Below, piece after piece: positions 34,145 to 46,017 of a stretch of 64,000 nucleotides of DNA. This DNA comes from Arachnopeziza araneosa (lineage: Eukaryota > Ascomycota > Leotiomycetes > Helotiales > Arachnopezizaceae): assembly GCA_003988855.1 (NCBI GenBank), contig QYAI01000103.1, forward strand, positions 1 through 64,000. The letters are read 5' to 3'. Position numbers and translations under genes: made by a program. The notes under the pieces are model-generated. The model worked only from the letters and a program-made list of their open reading frames with translations. It was not told the origin of the DNA and searched no databases. Position 1 is the first letter of the stretch. Each line of letters starts with the position of its first letter.

Positions 34145-34808
34145 TCTTGCCACTCTTGGAAGTGATGATAGAAGGTGGCCTTCACAAACGTAATCCTACG
34201 AACAGGAGAAGAGAAAGCAACTATGATCACAACGAGGGGAAGTCCATTGATCCCCTCGAAAGAAGGCTTACATCGTTACCTGAATAATACGTACACGCCT
34301 TTTGACAAAGATCCTTTTGATGGCTGAGATTTATCCAAGATGTTCCTGGTGCGGCAATTTTTGCCCTGCGTCGGGTCGCCAAGATTAACCAATCAGCAGA
34401 TCTCGGTTGAGTCAAGGCAGCGGGATAACAAGGTTATTTACATGTTTTTGCTGATGACTAGCATGGGTATATATTGTATAATAAGCTTATTGACTTGGCA
34501 AGGGCTTAAAGAGTTATCTACACTTGAAGCTTCTGAAAACGGAACGGTTAAACCTCCGGGGACAGAATCCTCAATCAATGTCGGGGCGCAGTGCTGTGCA
34601 GTCTGACATTCAAGACGCATCGTAATATTCAGGATGAACGCATCCTGTTAGTGCTTATATGCAATAAGAGCACAGCAATGACTTTCAGATGACCCAAAGA
34701 ATGTGGATGTGAGGGGCAAGAATGACTTTCCACTTGACTCTAAGATTTCTCGTTTCTCCTAAAGTCTCTCTTATTTCATAGTGGATCGTGAAGATAGACA
34801 TTGACACG
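34145..34808. promoter_or_regulatory. Divergent promoter of LysM protein and chitinase
   Basis: A 664-bp region between the two divergent ATGs (34144 minus, 34809 plus) is the only space available for both promoters, so co-regulation is likely. A TATA-rich stretch (gggtatatattgtataata) lies at about 34465-34484. No gene is supported inside it. Confidence 0.6.
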
Positions 34809-37800
34809 ATGAAATTTCTTTTTATACTTGTAGTGACGAGTATATTCACTCTATGCGGGGCACATTTTAATTCGAATTCTGCCTCATTTTCGGACTTGAA
34901 TTCAAATACTTCTCTTATTGGAAGAGATCTTCCAACCGGAACATGTAACGCCAACACTCCATGCCCCATTGCAGCATGTTGCGGTACTAATGGCCTATGT
35001 GGGTGAGTTGATATCCCCCATATCCATCTCATGCCTTGCTGATGTTTTTTTAGATATTCTCCTTCTGAATGTGGGAAAGGAAATTGTACGTCAAAGTGTG
35101 ATTCTAAGGCCGACTGTGGGCAGTATGGTGTTTCCGGGAAAAATAAATGTCCTTTGAACGTGTGCTGCTCCCAGTTTGGATTTTGCGGATCTACGGCCGA
35201 TTTCTGTAGTAAAGGCTGTCAGGTTGGTTTCGGAGGCTGTGGAGACCCGAAACGCCCAAGCTGCGGTGCTGGAAGCAGTGCTAGCAAAAGAACGATTGGT
35301 TACTACGAGTCTTGGTCAAATACACGTCAGTGCCAGAGCGTTGCTCCGGAAGATTTGAATCTAGCTGGATTTACGCATATTAATTTCGCCTTTGCCTTCT
35401 TCGATCCATCTTCCTTTGCCATTGCACCTATGGATGGTAAAACAGGAGCTTTATACTCCCGATTCACTGCGTTAAAATCTAAAGCTGTCCAGACATGGTA
35501 TGTAAAGCTCTTTCTTTGATTTACTTTCCATATAAAATCCGTTCTCTTCCCAATTCCCAAGAAATTCAAAAAATAATGTACAAGTACTAACTAAGTTAGG
35601 ATTTCTGTGGGAGGATGGTCCTTCACTGATCCGGGTCCGACTAGAACGGCGTTCTCTAAAATGACAAGCACGTCCGCAAACCGTCATACATTTATTACCC
35701 AATTGATACAATTCATGGACACCTACGGATTTGACGGAGTCGACTTGGACTGGGAATACCCCCAGGCTGATGATAGAGGAGGGTCACAAGGAGATACAAG
35801 CAACTACGTGTCTCTCGTTAAAGATATGAGAGCTGCCTTTGGATCAAAATATGGTATCACTGTAACATTACCAACATCATATTGGTATCTCCAACATTTT
35901 GATCTTCCCAATATGCAATCTTCAATTGATTGGTTTAATTTAATGAGCTATGATTGTAAGTTGAAGTTTCTCTGCTCTAAATCTGGAGAAGCTAATCTAC
36001 TCTTGTAGTACACGGTGTCTGGGATGCAGATTCCCGATTTGTTGGACCATATATTGCTCCTCACACCAACATTTCTGAGATAGATGCTGGCCTTGACTTG
36101 CTCTGGCGAGCTGGTGTGACGTCTGATAAAGTTGTTTTGGGTCAAGGCTGGGTAAAATGAAATCCTTTAGGTTGAAAGTTGATAATTGTTACTGACAATC
36201 ATAAGTACGGGAGATCTTTCACTTTAAAAGACCCATCTTGTAGCACACCCAACGGCATTTGCCAGTTTTCCGGCGGTGCTAATGCAGGTCCATGCTCTAA
36301 TGCTGCTGGGATTCTTGATCTCCAAGAGATTAAAGATATTATTTCCAAAAATAGTCTTACACCAACCTGGGACAAGACAGCTGGGATCAAGTATGTAACC
36401 ATTTAACTTTGAAAAGTTGACTACTACTCTAAACTAAATACAGTTGCTGATTTACTCAAGGTATATTACGTGGGGAGGTAATCAGTGGGTAAGTTTTGAT
36501 GACAACGATACATTCAAACAAAAAAGAGATTTTGCAAATTCAAGATGTCTTGGGGGCTTAATGGTAAATCAAACTATCTTAACTAATCTCTTTTTAACTG
36601 ATCTTCTTCAGGTATGGGCGATTGATCAGATTGATCAGAAGAGCGATAATGGAAATTCTCCCGACCCCAATGTTACCAGCGACCAACAAGCAGCTGCGAA
36701 ACAAAAGTCTGATGACCTCACCGCTGGAATTACGTGCTACACTACGGACTGCGACGTTTCTTGCAAGAAAGGAACCAATCAAGTGGCTCAGATGAATGGC
36801 CAACCGGGGCAACTATCAACCAATGACCGCTGTTCTAAGGGAAAGTATCGAAATCTCTGTTGCGACGATGGGACACTTATGGGAACTTGTCAATGGGTAT
36901 GCTAAGACTATTTACTGCCTTTTACTATCATCAAAAGCGTAGCAGAAGACTGACTTCCACTTAGCGAGGGTACAGAGGAGTCGGTCTATCATGTGTTAGC
37001 GGATGTGCGGACGGAGAGACAGAGGTAGTACAAGATACTAATCACAAAGAAAAGAAAAGTGACCAGACTTGCTCGGGAGGCCTACAAAGTAAGAAAACCA
37101 GCCAATCGGTGAGATTTTTGGTTGAAAATCGAAGGATGCTTGAGACTCTTTGAGACTGACATATTCCTCCATAGGCTATTGTTGTAAAGGCTTCAAACCG
37201 GCTCCGAATGGACCAGATCTTGTGAAGGATGCCGAAGATCTAGCTAAGAGTGCGGCGGAAGCTTTAGCGGCCCAGGTGGCACTCGATATTGCTGCTAAGG
37301 CGTTCTGTCGCATTGCTGTGCCTGCGTTATTGCGTGAGTGATACTGAGCTAGCTGCACCGTCAGATTCTCATCGGAACAGCATCTAAAAGTTTATAGTCC
37401 CGCTCGAACTACTTGAGGATGCTATCCCAATTATTGGTAAGTTCACGCTTCTAGACGTGGGAGAGAAGCTAACAATTTAAAAGGAGAAATATTAGATATC
37501 GCAGAAGTAGCAGCAACTCCGGCAATAATAGAAGGATGTGTCAAAGGTATTGAAAAGGAAGGCAAGGCTGAGTTCAAAGTCTTTGGCAAGAAGCATACAT
37601 TGTCGATGAACAAACCAACCGACAAGCCTTCTGAAACCAGGCCTCCCACAACCAGCCACTCACCTGCAAAGACTAGTTCTAGCTGCCCTAGAATTCCAAA
37701 ACGAGATCTTGAAGGACGAGCGCCCCCATGTAAAGATGTGAAATACGTTACGGTAACAACGAAGATTTCCGACGAACCTGGCAAAGCAGATAAATTTGTG

Positions 37801-39320
37801 TGCACCTACCAAGGGGGACGCCTCGTAAGTGCTTGGATAATAGATATTTAATTGGGCTATAATGACTGTTTACAGGCTGGTGGTCAAGCTTGCTTGCATT
37901 ATAGTAAGTTACGAAGCTATCTCCCCTGATTAATGCCTGAATTCTATACTATATCTATACGTCAAATGCAAAGCTGATTCAATTAGGCTCTGTCATTCAC
38001 AATCTAGGCCAGAGATATGAAACTTTTACGTGTAAATACTCAGCTACGAAGAAGACGAATCGACCTGGTGTTGCAAGTTACAACGTCGATAGGCCAGTAA
38101 CAAGAAGCAAGTCTTATCAATACGGCAGATTTTAGAAAGTTACTAATAGAATTTAGTCGCCAACAAAGTACCATACAAACTAGGATGGTTTGACGCGATT
38201 GGAGGAAATGCATGTGAACGAGATGAGGTAAGTTCATTTGTGTGCCTTTTAAAGAATTTTTTAACCATCATCCAGTGGCCACCCGCAGCGTTTTGTGAGT
38301 CAAATCCACTGGATCAATTGGCTTTTAAATAGGTACTAACTATAGAAGTGATTTCAAATGATGGATACATTGGTTTAGAGGGAGCTGATCGCGCTCGTGT
38401 TGCGATCGATCTACCTCAGTTCATTCGTTATCTCGATCAAAACGAAAACAATTTGGCTGGCAAAGGCTGGAATGGAATATGCGCGAAAAATCCCTTGTAA
38501 GTACTGATTGAATGTCATTTGATGTCCAAAGTTTCATCAAACACTGATACCACAGCTTCAATTACCGATGCTGATTTGATGGTATCTTAGAGTAAGAGAC
38601 ATAAACACTAAAGAAATCGAGGATAAACCAGACGCCAAAGGCACAACCACGATCACACGACAGGTAGAAGCTGTATACAAACGACAAACATTCTCCTATA
38701 GTTTCGAGGCCATGCCTAATCCTATGCCCGCAGACTTCGGAATTGGAGATAACAGGTGAGAGACTCCTGGTCAAACTTTTCCGTTGCTCTACTCGAACAC
38801 TTTCGTGTAAACATGGTCTGACCTCGTCTTTGTTAGATGCCAACCACATCGCCCTAACGGGAAAGATGATCGTGGATTTGCACTACTAAATGCAGACCCT
38901 TGGTTTTTGAATAATGCAGCTGCAGCTGCGTTGACGGCTGATTATAAGCTGAAATATGCAGATGTTTCGAAGCGCGACTTGTTTCAAAACATGGCTATCA
39001 TGGGCATCAACGGAAGCAGTAATGCTACGGAGTATGACGATGAACAAGATCCTCCTACAAGAGAAGAGCTCTTGATGGCCTTTGGGATAAAACAGTGTGA
39101 AGAAAAGTCTTGCAAGAAAGAGATGGAGGAGATGGGTCTGGATTCTATCAGGATCGCTTACGCGGATCCAGCGACCAGACCTGCGGTTATTGTAGCAACT
39201 GCTACCATAGTTGAGAGCTTTAAAACTGCAGTCTCTCAAGAAGGCTTTCAAGATAAGAATCTTGCTTCGAGTCGCAGTCTTATCACTGCTTCAATTCCTC
39301 GTATGACTCCTTCGTCGTAG
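34809..39320 (+). CDS. Giant CBM18-GH18 chitinase with NucA/NucB-like C-terminus
   Basis: Exons: 34809..35002, 35054..35497, 35600..35955, 36009..36151, 36206..36390, 36461..36563, 36612..36896, 36965..37088, 37175..37333, 37398..37436, 37484..37824, 37876..37903, 37987..~38030-38110 (donor uncertain), ~38157..38227, 38276..38294, 38349..38496, 38591..38755 and 38837..39320. The signal peptide is MKFLFILVVTSIFTLCGA. Cys-rich chitin-binding type-1 (CBM18) modules follow (VCCSQFGFCGSTADFC). A GH18 domain begins at RTIGYYESWS and has the catalytic motif DGVDLDWEYP. A conserved linker (IAEVAATPAIIEGCVKGIEK, FKVFGKKHTLS) is typical of zymocin-like subgroup-C chitinases. Near the C-terminus, CERDE|WPPAAF and the YLDQNENNLAGKGWNGIC block resemble DNase_NucA_NucB. 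About 1,150 residues, probably secreted. Confidence 0.85.
38157..38496 (+). other. Putative NucA/NucB-type nuclease core encoded in short exons
   Basis: Within the chitinase gene, the segment spelling KLGWFDAIGGNACERDE (to 38227), WPPAAF (19-nt exon 38276..38294) and ATDR-like to GWNGIC (38349..38496) carries the C-DE-(Y/W)-P-A pattern that marks the active site of NucA/NucB DNases. It also carries the downstream N-AG-W-G-C pattern seen in fungal members. The family assignment is from memory of the motif, not a search. The donor of the preceding exon (between about 38030 and 38110) could not be fixed. Confidence 0.5.
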
Positions 39321-39776
39321 GGTAAGAAGTTAGTCACAAGCAAAAGCGCTGGGGAATCAGCTGTGTAAAGTCGATATATACTTCTATCAATTTGATTCAT
39401 GATTTGAATAAGACTCTAGTCTTTTTCTCTTGTCGTCTCGTGGTCTTCGTTCGTTGCATAATTTGTTGTTGGAAAGGGCCTTAAATTCATGGGCAGTGAC
39501 CTGGATTTATGATATTGTAGAGGACTCACTTGTACATTACATCCTAGATTTAGCACGCTAGGAGTAATCGAAACTTGCTGCAGCCGAGTCAAAGAATCTT
39601 TTGTGTACACGTACACCGAGAAACTAATCTAAAAGGTTTATTAAAGACCCCACTGAGCAATGTTAGGTAGAAGGCGTCATTTCATCGCAATATGTGGATA
39701 ACTAGTAGCTCATTTAAAGTCTGACCCTCATACATTCTAATATTTTTAGAATCATCGTTAACTATTTGTCCACGTT
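39321..39776. other. Convergent 3' intergenic region
   Basis: About 450 bp between the ends of the chitinase and the RBM-like gene. Nothing recognisable. Confidence 0.5.
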
Positions 39777-42292
39777 TCATTCCATGCTGCGGAATCTCTC
39801 CTTCGCCTTGTCTCTGGTCTTGTTTAGAAAATCGGTGTAGCTTCCCTTAGTTTGCCTCTGTGCCTCCTCAGCTGCGTCACCAACTTGACCACCTTGAGCG
39901 CCTAAACCAACGCCAGAAGCATACACAAAGGTTTCAATAGCTTCAGTTCTTCCGGTTCCTTGAGCACCCAAACCTTCTCCTTCATTCCACCCCATTTTAC
40001 CAAGAAGTGCTGCGCCTTTGGACTTAATCGGTGCAACCTCTTCCGTGTTTTTCTTTGGGGGTAATGATACATCAGGCTCTCCTACCGCTCGATTGTGCTG
40101 TGCTGCAGGTTGTTTCGGTTGGTTAAAGGCCTGTCTACGCTCCTTGGCGCGGTCTCGATAGGCAGAACTATCAGATTGTGACTCAGTCTTTTTCATTTTC
40201 CCTAGGGCTTTGGCAACAAGATCTTCGTTTTTCAAGTTGTCTCGGTGCATCTGACTCATACGTTCATGCTTGTTAACCTCTGCGTCTGTCTTGAATTGCC
40301 GTGAACACAGGATACAGCACTTTCGTTGTAGATCAGCAAAAGATGGCGTAGGGGGAGCTTCAACCACGTTTTTCTTGGATGCTGCAGCCTTTGGCTCCGA
40401 AGGGTTTCCTTCTGAATCGTTTGCCGGAAGGCCATGAAGCTCCGCATGGCGGTTCGTCCAGAATTTCAGGTGTGGTGCAACTACTTTCGGAGTTTCCTTA
40501 TCTAGTTTTCTCTTTTTCAATCGTGGCTCACCATCTTTACCCGAAGTGATGAGACCTTCATTTGCAGCAGCAGCGGCGAGCTTTGCATGCTCAGACTCCT
40601 TGCTTTTATTAACAACTTGTTCTTCTGGAACAGCCGTGACAAGCTCGCAGGCGTATGCAGCTTCATCCCAATACATGAGCTTGACTACAGCATTGGAAAG
40701 AGGGCTGAACGTGAATTTTGAGTATTCATCGCTGACTTGCTGAATGACAGGTACAAATACTCCAGCATGGATGTAGCTAACCATAACGGGTTTGGATGCG
40801 ATAGTGAATTTTTCCAAGGCCCTGTACTTGATCATCGCGGCCTGAGCTTCTTCAACAGTGTTGAACTCTGCAAAGCCATATCTCCAACTATCATTACTCT
40901 TCCTATCCCGGATGAGGAGAACTCTGCGAAGGGAGCCGTCTCTAGCTCCCAAACTAGCATCATCAGTAGTAGAAGCAATCTTGCTCTTCTTAACCGCATG
41001 AGTGTCAATCGGTGGCGTGCTGGACTTGGTCTTGAGAAGTTTGCCAACTCCTTTCGCAAGTAATTCTTCGTTCACACCAGGCTCAAGGCCACGCAAAAGA
41101 AGGAATTGAGACGCTATCCCATCTGGAGATGCATCACTATCCCCAGTAGTTGCAAATCCTGAGAATCCAGACATGCTTCCCTGCGCTATGACTACGCCCT
41201 GTGCAGTAGATCCTATCCAGTAAGCATATGTTGTTAACAGCAGTGCAAAACTTACGGGTTCTTGGCGCATTGCAGCGAAAGCATAAGGCCCTGTAGGAGA
41301 AGTTGGGTAGAAAGCACTATAATCATAAGAATTTGATCAAAGCCAATTAACCTTCAACCTACCACTTCACATTTCCAGTCGTCTTCGCCCTTTCCGGCTT
41401 TCTCTCTATCGTCCCTCTCCCTGCTGAAGGCTATACGAACTTTCGTGGGTTCATTTGTAGTAGCTTGATTCGGGTCGTATGTACCGTAGAGCGAGAGCGT
41501 AGGATAATGCTGTTCAAGGAAATGCTTTGCTTCTGGAATTCCCACAAATTGAGCAAATGCAAATCCTCGAGACTGGCCTATGAATAGTCAGAGCCAAATC
41601 ACTTATCACTTTTCGATGATACGGACCAGTACGTTTATCCTTGATTAACCTGACTTCTTCCAAACCATCAAGTCGAAGATTATGCTGTAGTTCATTCAAG
41701 ATCTGTATGCCCAAGGAACGGCCAAGTGGCCAACCCTATGCTTAGCCAGAGTCCTAAATTTTAATCGCAATGAACACTTAATGTGAATTGAATTGTGCGA
41801 TGTCGATGAAGAGGAGAAATGGGGCGGCCAACGTCTTCCTGAGTCAAATCTATTGGAATCCCTTCGAGGATAACATTTCGATTAGGCGGCGCGCCATAGT
41901 ATGGGGATCGACTGCGGCTTCTATCTCGCTGCGGTGATTGATAGCCTTCTCTATCTCGATCGGTATATCGTCCCCTTCCTTCCCTTTCCGGAGATCTTGA
42001 TCGTTCATAACGCCGGGTATGGTTTCTATCATCTCGTCCATCCCACCGATTCCGTTCGGAATGCGCCGAGTTGTACCTCTCACCTGCTGGTCCACGTGGA
42101 GGTGATCTTGTATAATCTTGAGATAAGCTGTATCAGCACAGATTCATGGAGACCTCATTCCAATCATCGATTACCCTTCCGAGATTTTTGGTATCCTTGG
42201 GTAGAAAGCTGTCCATGATCATCATACGATTGATCATCATACATGTTTAACTCTTGGGCCTGAAAGGCGTGCGCTGAGCTATCGCGATTCAT
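39777..42292 (-). CDS. RBM5/RBM10-like splicing factor (RRM, C2H2, G-patch)
   Basis: A multi-exon gene with ATG at 42292 (exon 1 42292..42175; exon 2 from 42116). The N-terminus has an RS/RD-rich region (ERSRSPEREGRGRY, DRSRSRSPYYG). A first RRM is spread over small exons (RNVILEGIPIDL; LRLDGLEEVRLIKDKRTG; RGFAFAQF-type segment; TKVRIAFSRERDD). The main exon (to 39777) encodes a second RRM (FLLLRGLEPGVNEELLAKGV, SWRYGFAEFNTVEEAQAAM), a U1-type C2H2 finger (CCILCSRQFKTDAEVNKHE) and a C-terminal G-patch (GAALLGKMGWNEGEGLGAQG). This order matches RBM5/6/10, spliceosomal A-complex proteins that control exon choice. At the start of the long exon an intron (GTAAGTTTT...GGATAG) precedes GSTAQGVVIAQGSM, so the ATG at 41270 is internal. 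Confidence 0.85.
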
Positions 42293-42492
42293 TTTGCGTA
42301 TTTGTATCGAGAAGAGTCGATGAGGAATCGCATAAGTTGAAAGGAGCCTTTGCAGGTTCTCAGCCTTCTAGTTGGAGTCAAGCACGTGACTTGCACCAAT
42401 CGCCCACTGCTTCATTCCGTCTCGAGTTGACTGTCCCAACCGTTTCTAAACTCTTCCTAATTCATTCCAAGACTACGTGGGACTGCTGCGTA
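42293..42492. promoter_or_regulatory. 200-bp divergent promoter
   Basis: The RBM-like gene (minus) and the molybdopterin synthase gene (plus) start only 200 bp apart, so they share this promoter region. It contains a CACGTG E-box-type site at about 42382. Confidence 0.6.
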
Positions 42493-43022
42493 ATGGATAG
42501 AGAATTGAATGAGGATGGCTGTTTTGTCGCCTTAACCCACGAGCATCTTGATGCGAAATCAATGATGGACAGGGTTAGGAGTCCAAAAGCTGGAGCTATT
42601 GTCTTATTCGCAGGTATTTCATCTTAGTTTAATTCTAGCCATGGCTAATATCAAAAGGTACTACCCGAGACAATTTCGGCGGGAAACCAGTAAAAGAGCT
42701 TCAATATACTTCTTACCAGCCTCGAGCTCTTCAAACAATGCTCATTATCTGCAAGGCTATCAGAGAAAAGTATTCTCTCACTTCAATAGCCATGATTCAT
42801 CGTCTTGGCGTGGTCCCAATTGGCGAAGAGAGCATATTGATTACAGTGTCATCACCACATCGCCAGGCTGCTTGGAAGGCCGGCGAAGAAGCACTGGAAG
42901 AATGTAAAGCCAAAGTCGAGGTATGGAAAAAGGAAGAGTTTGGTGGTGAAGAAGGTGGGATTTGGAGAGCAAACAGGGATGGAGCAACTGGGGTAAGAGT
43001 TGATTTGGGTGCAAATGACTAA
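42493..43022 (+). CDS. cnxH: Molybdopterin synthase catalytic (large) subunit
   Basis: Two exons, 42493..42613 and 42658..43022, join in phase over a 44-nt intron (161 residues). MoaE/MOCS2B/CnxH forms a heterotetramer with the small sulfur-carrier subunit and converts cyclic pyranopterin monophosphate to molybdopterin for nitrate reductase, sulfite oxidase and xanthine dehydrogenase. Family motifs are AGAIVLFAGTTRDNFGG, VKELQYTSYQPRAL, MIHRLGVVPIGEESILI and SPHRQAAWKA, then VEVWKKEEF and IWRANRD. The end is ambiguous. Reading through gives GVRVDLGAND, whereas a GTAAGAG...TTATGTAG intron at 42992-43041 would replace it by IPVGMKCNLNILR ending near 43083. Confidence 0.92.
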
Positions 43023-43162
43023 AAATGCAATCTCTTATGTAGATACCGGTGGGTATGAAGTGCAACTTGAATATATTACGGTAACACAATATTTGGATTC
43101 CCCTCTAAAATCATTTGATTTGTTTATTATAATAGATTGACCAGTTCGTGAACACAAGGATT

Positions 43163-44102
43163 CTAATCGGCAAACCTAGATTTCTCTCTTCGTACAACGA
43201 TATCACTTCTGATAACAAATTTCTCTCCTTCTGTCACTTCTCTTCCTTCGTGCTATCTGACAGTTAGCCGAAAATCAAGCTTACTTGATGACTCAACATA
43301 CCAACATGCAATCATTTCCATGCTTATGCAGGAGCACCATTCCAGTCTCCAAGCCGACAACTATCTCTTTCTTCAGGACACCTCTCTTTCCTGGAGGATC
43401 ATCAGGATAGAATACGGTCTCTCCTCCTTGACATCCAGTTGCTGGCGATGTCAAATATAGCAGTAATGTCCACGTAGTCTTTCCTGGTGTTGAAGCTGGT
43501 TTGGTGTTCAGCATTAAGACATTAGACTCATCATCTATTCGAAGTCAGCTAGGTGAAGCGAGAGGAGGAGGAGGAGGCACAGACAATGACAGTCGAAGAA
43601 TTGGCCTTTACTATATCGATAGATTCGAATGGAGGGGTTGAGACCTATTACCTCGCCTCCCCTAGCTCATTCCATGAGCCGGTGTCCACTTAAAGAGGAC
43701 GTCTTCAACTCACCAGAGCTCTCTCCTCTCACTCTCGCTCATGCCCTCTTCACCATCATCACCACCTCCATTGATTAATTCCCTCAGCCCTGTCTCTAGC
43801 CACAACCTATTTGCAAATCCTTCATCGATAAGCTGAAAACGATCATTAAATCTCAACGCATCACCCTTCTTCGGCTTCCCAGGCGTTGTGGTGAGTGGTA
43901 AAGTTTTAAGAAAGTTGACATATGTTTTGCATAGCGTTCCTGTCCAAAAGTTTCGAATCAGGATGATCTGCTTTTCTACTAGAGTTGTGAGTTCTAAATC
44001 TGAAGTCGGGACCAGAGGTTTGAAAGCGGGCCAGTTTGGGGGAGGTGTTTCTTTCGCCGCAGGTTTGGAGCCTGAGCCGGACTTGGATTTCTTTGAAGAC
44101 AT
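43163..44102 (-). CDS. 2-oxoglutarate/Fe(II) prolyl 4-hydroxylase-like dioxygenase
   Basis: Four exons join in phase: 44102..43714, 43661..43585, 43534..43302 and 43252..43163 (262 residues). The fold is the P4Hc-type double-stranded beta helix. RIYRYSKGQFFDCHYDDE supplies the HxD iron-ligand pair, TTWTLLLYLTSPATGCQGGE is the typical middle strand with GGET, and GMVLLHKHGNDCMLHEG supplies the distal His. VTEGEKFVIRSDIVV gives the Arg that would hold 2-oxoglutarate. The N-terminus is Lys/Ser-rich. Fungal relatives are soluble, uncharacterised hydroxylases; the substrate is unknown. The third exon junction regenerates HYDDESN across a GAG-repeat-containing intron (gaggaggaggaggaggca at about 43562). 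Confidence 0.85.
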
Positions 44103-46017
44103 TTCGGATGCTTACAAGTGTGAGATGTCTTCTCAGCTATCTTGAAGAATTATTCGAATAAATGCATATAGTTTTCAACCAGAGGACCAGCTGGTGTATG
44201 GCGGTGTACGGCAACCGACATTTTCGTTAGCAACCAATTTTCAAATCCTCCTCGACAGCCTTATCACCCGCTTCGGCGGTCTTCAAGCAACTTGTGCTCG
44301 TTCGTAGTCCATTCATTTTCATTATTTACACGCAGATACACAATCAACCTTATGATAAGAAGGGATTGCAATATGGGTCATATATTTCAAGCACTGACGG
44401 GTAACATTTGAAGACTTGATACATTCATTACTTTTTGATGTTATGCTCTAAATTGAGTATATTCTATTCGGAGAATACTTCATAATTTACAAGACCATTT
44501 CCAATTCCCTCTCAGTCTCGTTTTCTTGTCCCTTATTCCTATGCCTGCACAGGTCTTGCTAGGGTTTACATCCTTCAAGTTATCTACTCTGGTCTCGAAT
44601 ATGTCTACGTCTGGACAAATATCTTACCGTCCTCTATTAGCCGCCTCCTATTTAATCTCCGTTCCAATAAAATGGTAGCAAAGCTCGGTTGAATTCTTTT
44701 GTTGCAAGTCGAAACCTGTGTAACAGTACCAAGTGACAACCACGCAATTCTAGAATTTCGTAGCTTATACTGCGTATAAAGAGGACTGGGCAATCTCAGT
44801 CGCAAGATAAACATGATTCCCGAAATTTCAGAAGATTTTTGCTTTGATTTTTGCCTACAGCAGAAATGTCAAATATCCTCTCTCTGCCCTCCTTCTTCGC
44901 TTTGCTTCCTCTTCCCCAGCTTCACCTGACCTAGCCCACACTATCAACTGTCTACTAGGACAAATTCAAGCGCTCCAATTTGCCGACTTTGCCGCGCTTA
45001 TTCAAACCTGAGTATGTAAGAGTATGGTCTGCTGCTAAATCATTCCAACCCACCATCACTTTGGTCTCCCACCATTTACAAATGCAGTTCCGCACATCTC
45101 GGTACGTCACGCCAATTTCGTCAGTAGGTGCGTGGTGGCGTTCAGCTATAACGCCACACTATAGTTGGTTCGTTCTTCGCAGACCATTTAAGTGCCCCGT
45201 CGCCAGAGTGGCTTACAGCGAACAACCGATCGCAAGTATCAGACGTCACATCTCAGATTTATATCATATCCGTTGTGGATGCATGTAGATCTAAACTCTA
45301 TTCATATTGGAATGAATTGGCTAAAGCTGTAAAAGGAAAATGACAGCGTAGGGAAAAAGCAAAGGAAGAAGCCATTCTCAGAAACATAACACGGAAAGTT
45401 TCCCGCCCGTTCACATAAAGAAAACCTTGAAATTGCGGCGCAATTCTCTGACGAGCCATATCTCTGCTTTCAAGTCACCTGCATCAAGGCCTGAGTCATT
45501 CCTTTCACCCCGCTGCCAAAACTCAGCTCTCAACAAATCTCTCCGGCTAGTTCCTTCCCCCTCCTTTCCAACTACTTGTTTGTTAGCGGCCTCGCAAAAT
45601 TAAAGTTGCGACTGGGGGAGGGCATACCACCTCATTTGAATCCAGTATCCTAAGTGTTTGTAAGCGATAGCTTTCGGAGCTTCTGATATCGAAAGCCTTA
45701 CCAGTCATTAGGGCATGCAACAAAGCCTTGAATGCATAAATCAGCCTCTCATGAGAACTCTGAGTACCGAAAGGCCATGTCGAGGGCTTTGATTGCAAGT
45801 GATTTCCATCACAAAAATCATCAGGACGTGGCCATTGACTTTCACTCTTTGATCGATTGACTCATTTCCAAAGGTATGGTCAGGTCCAAATTTCAGAAGG
45901 CTATATAGGGTTGCATACAGCCAACGATCCTTAGCTGATTTTGTCTGGGTGATGTCTCGTCAACTTTCCAAGATGGCTGCGGTCGCCAAAAGTAGTCGGA
46001 AGAAATTGATGGCAAGA
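44103..46017. other. 1.9-kb intergenic region
   Basis: No credible gene. A short open frame at 44980-45288 shows no domain. CT-rich tracts occur around 44880-44960 and 45490-45570. Confidence 0.45.
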
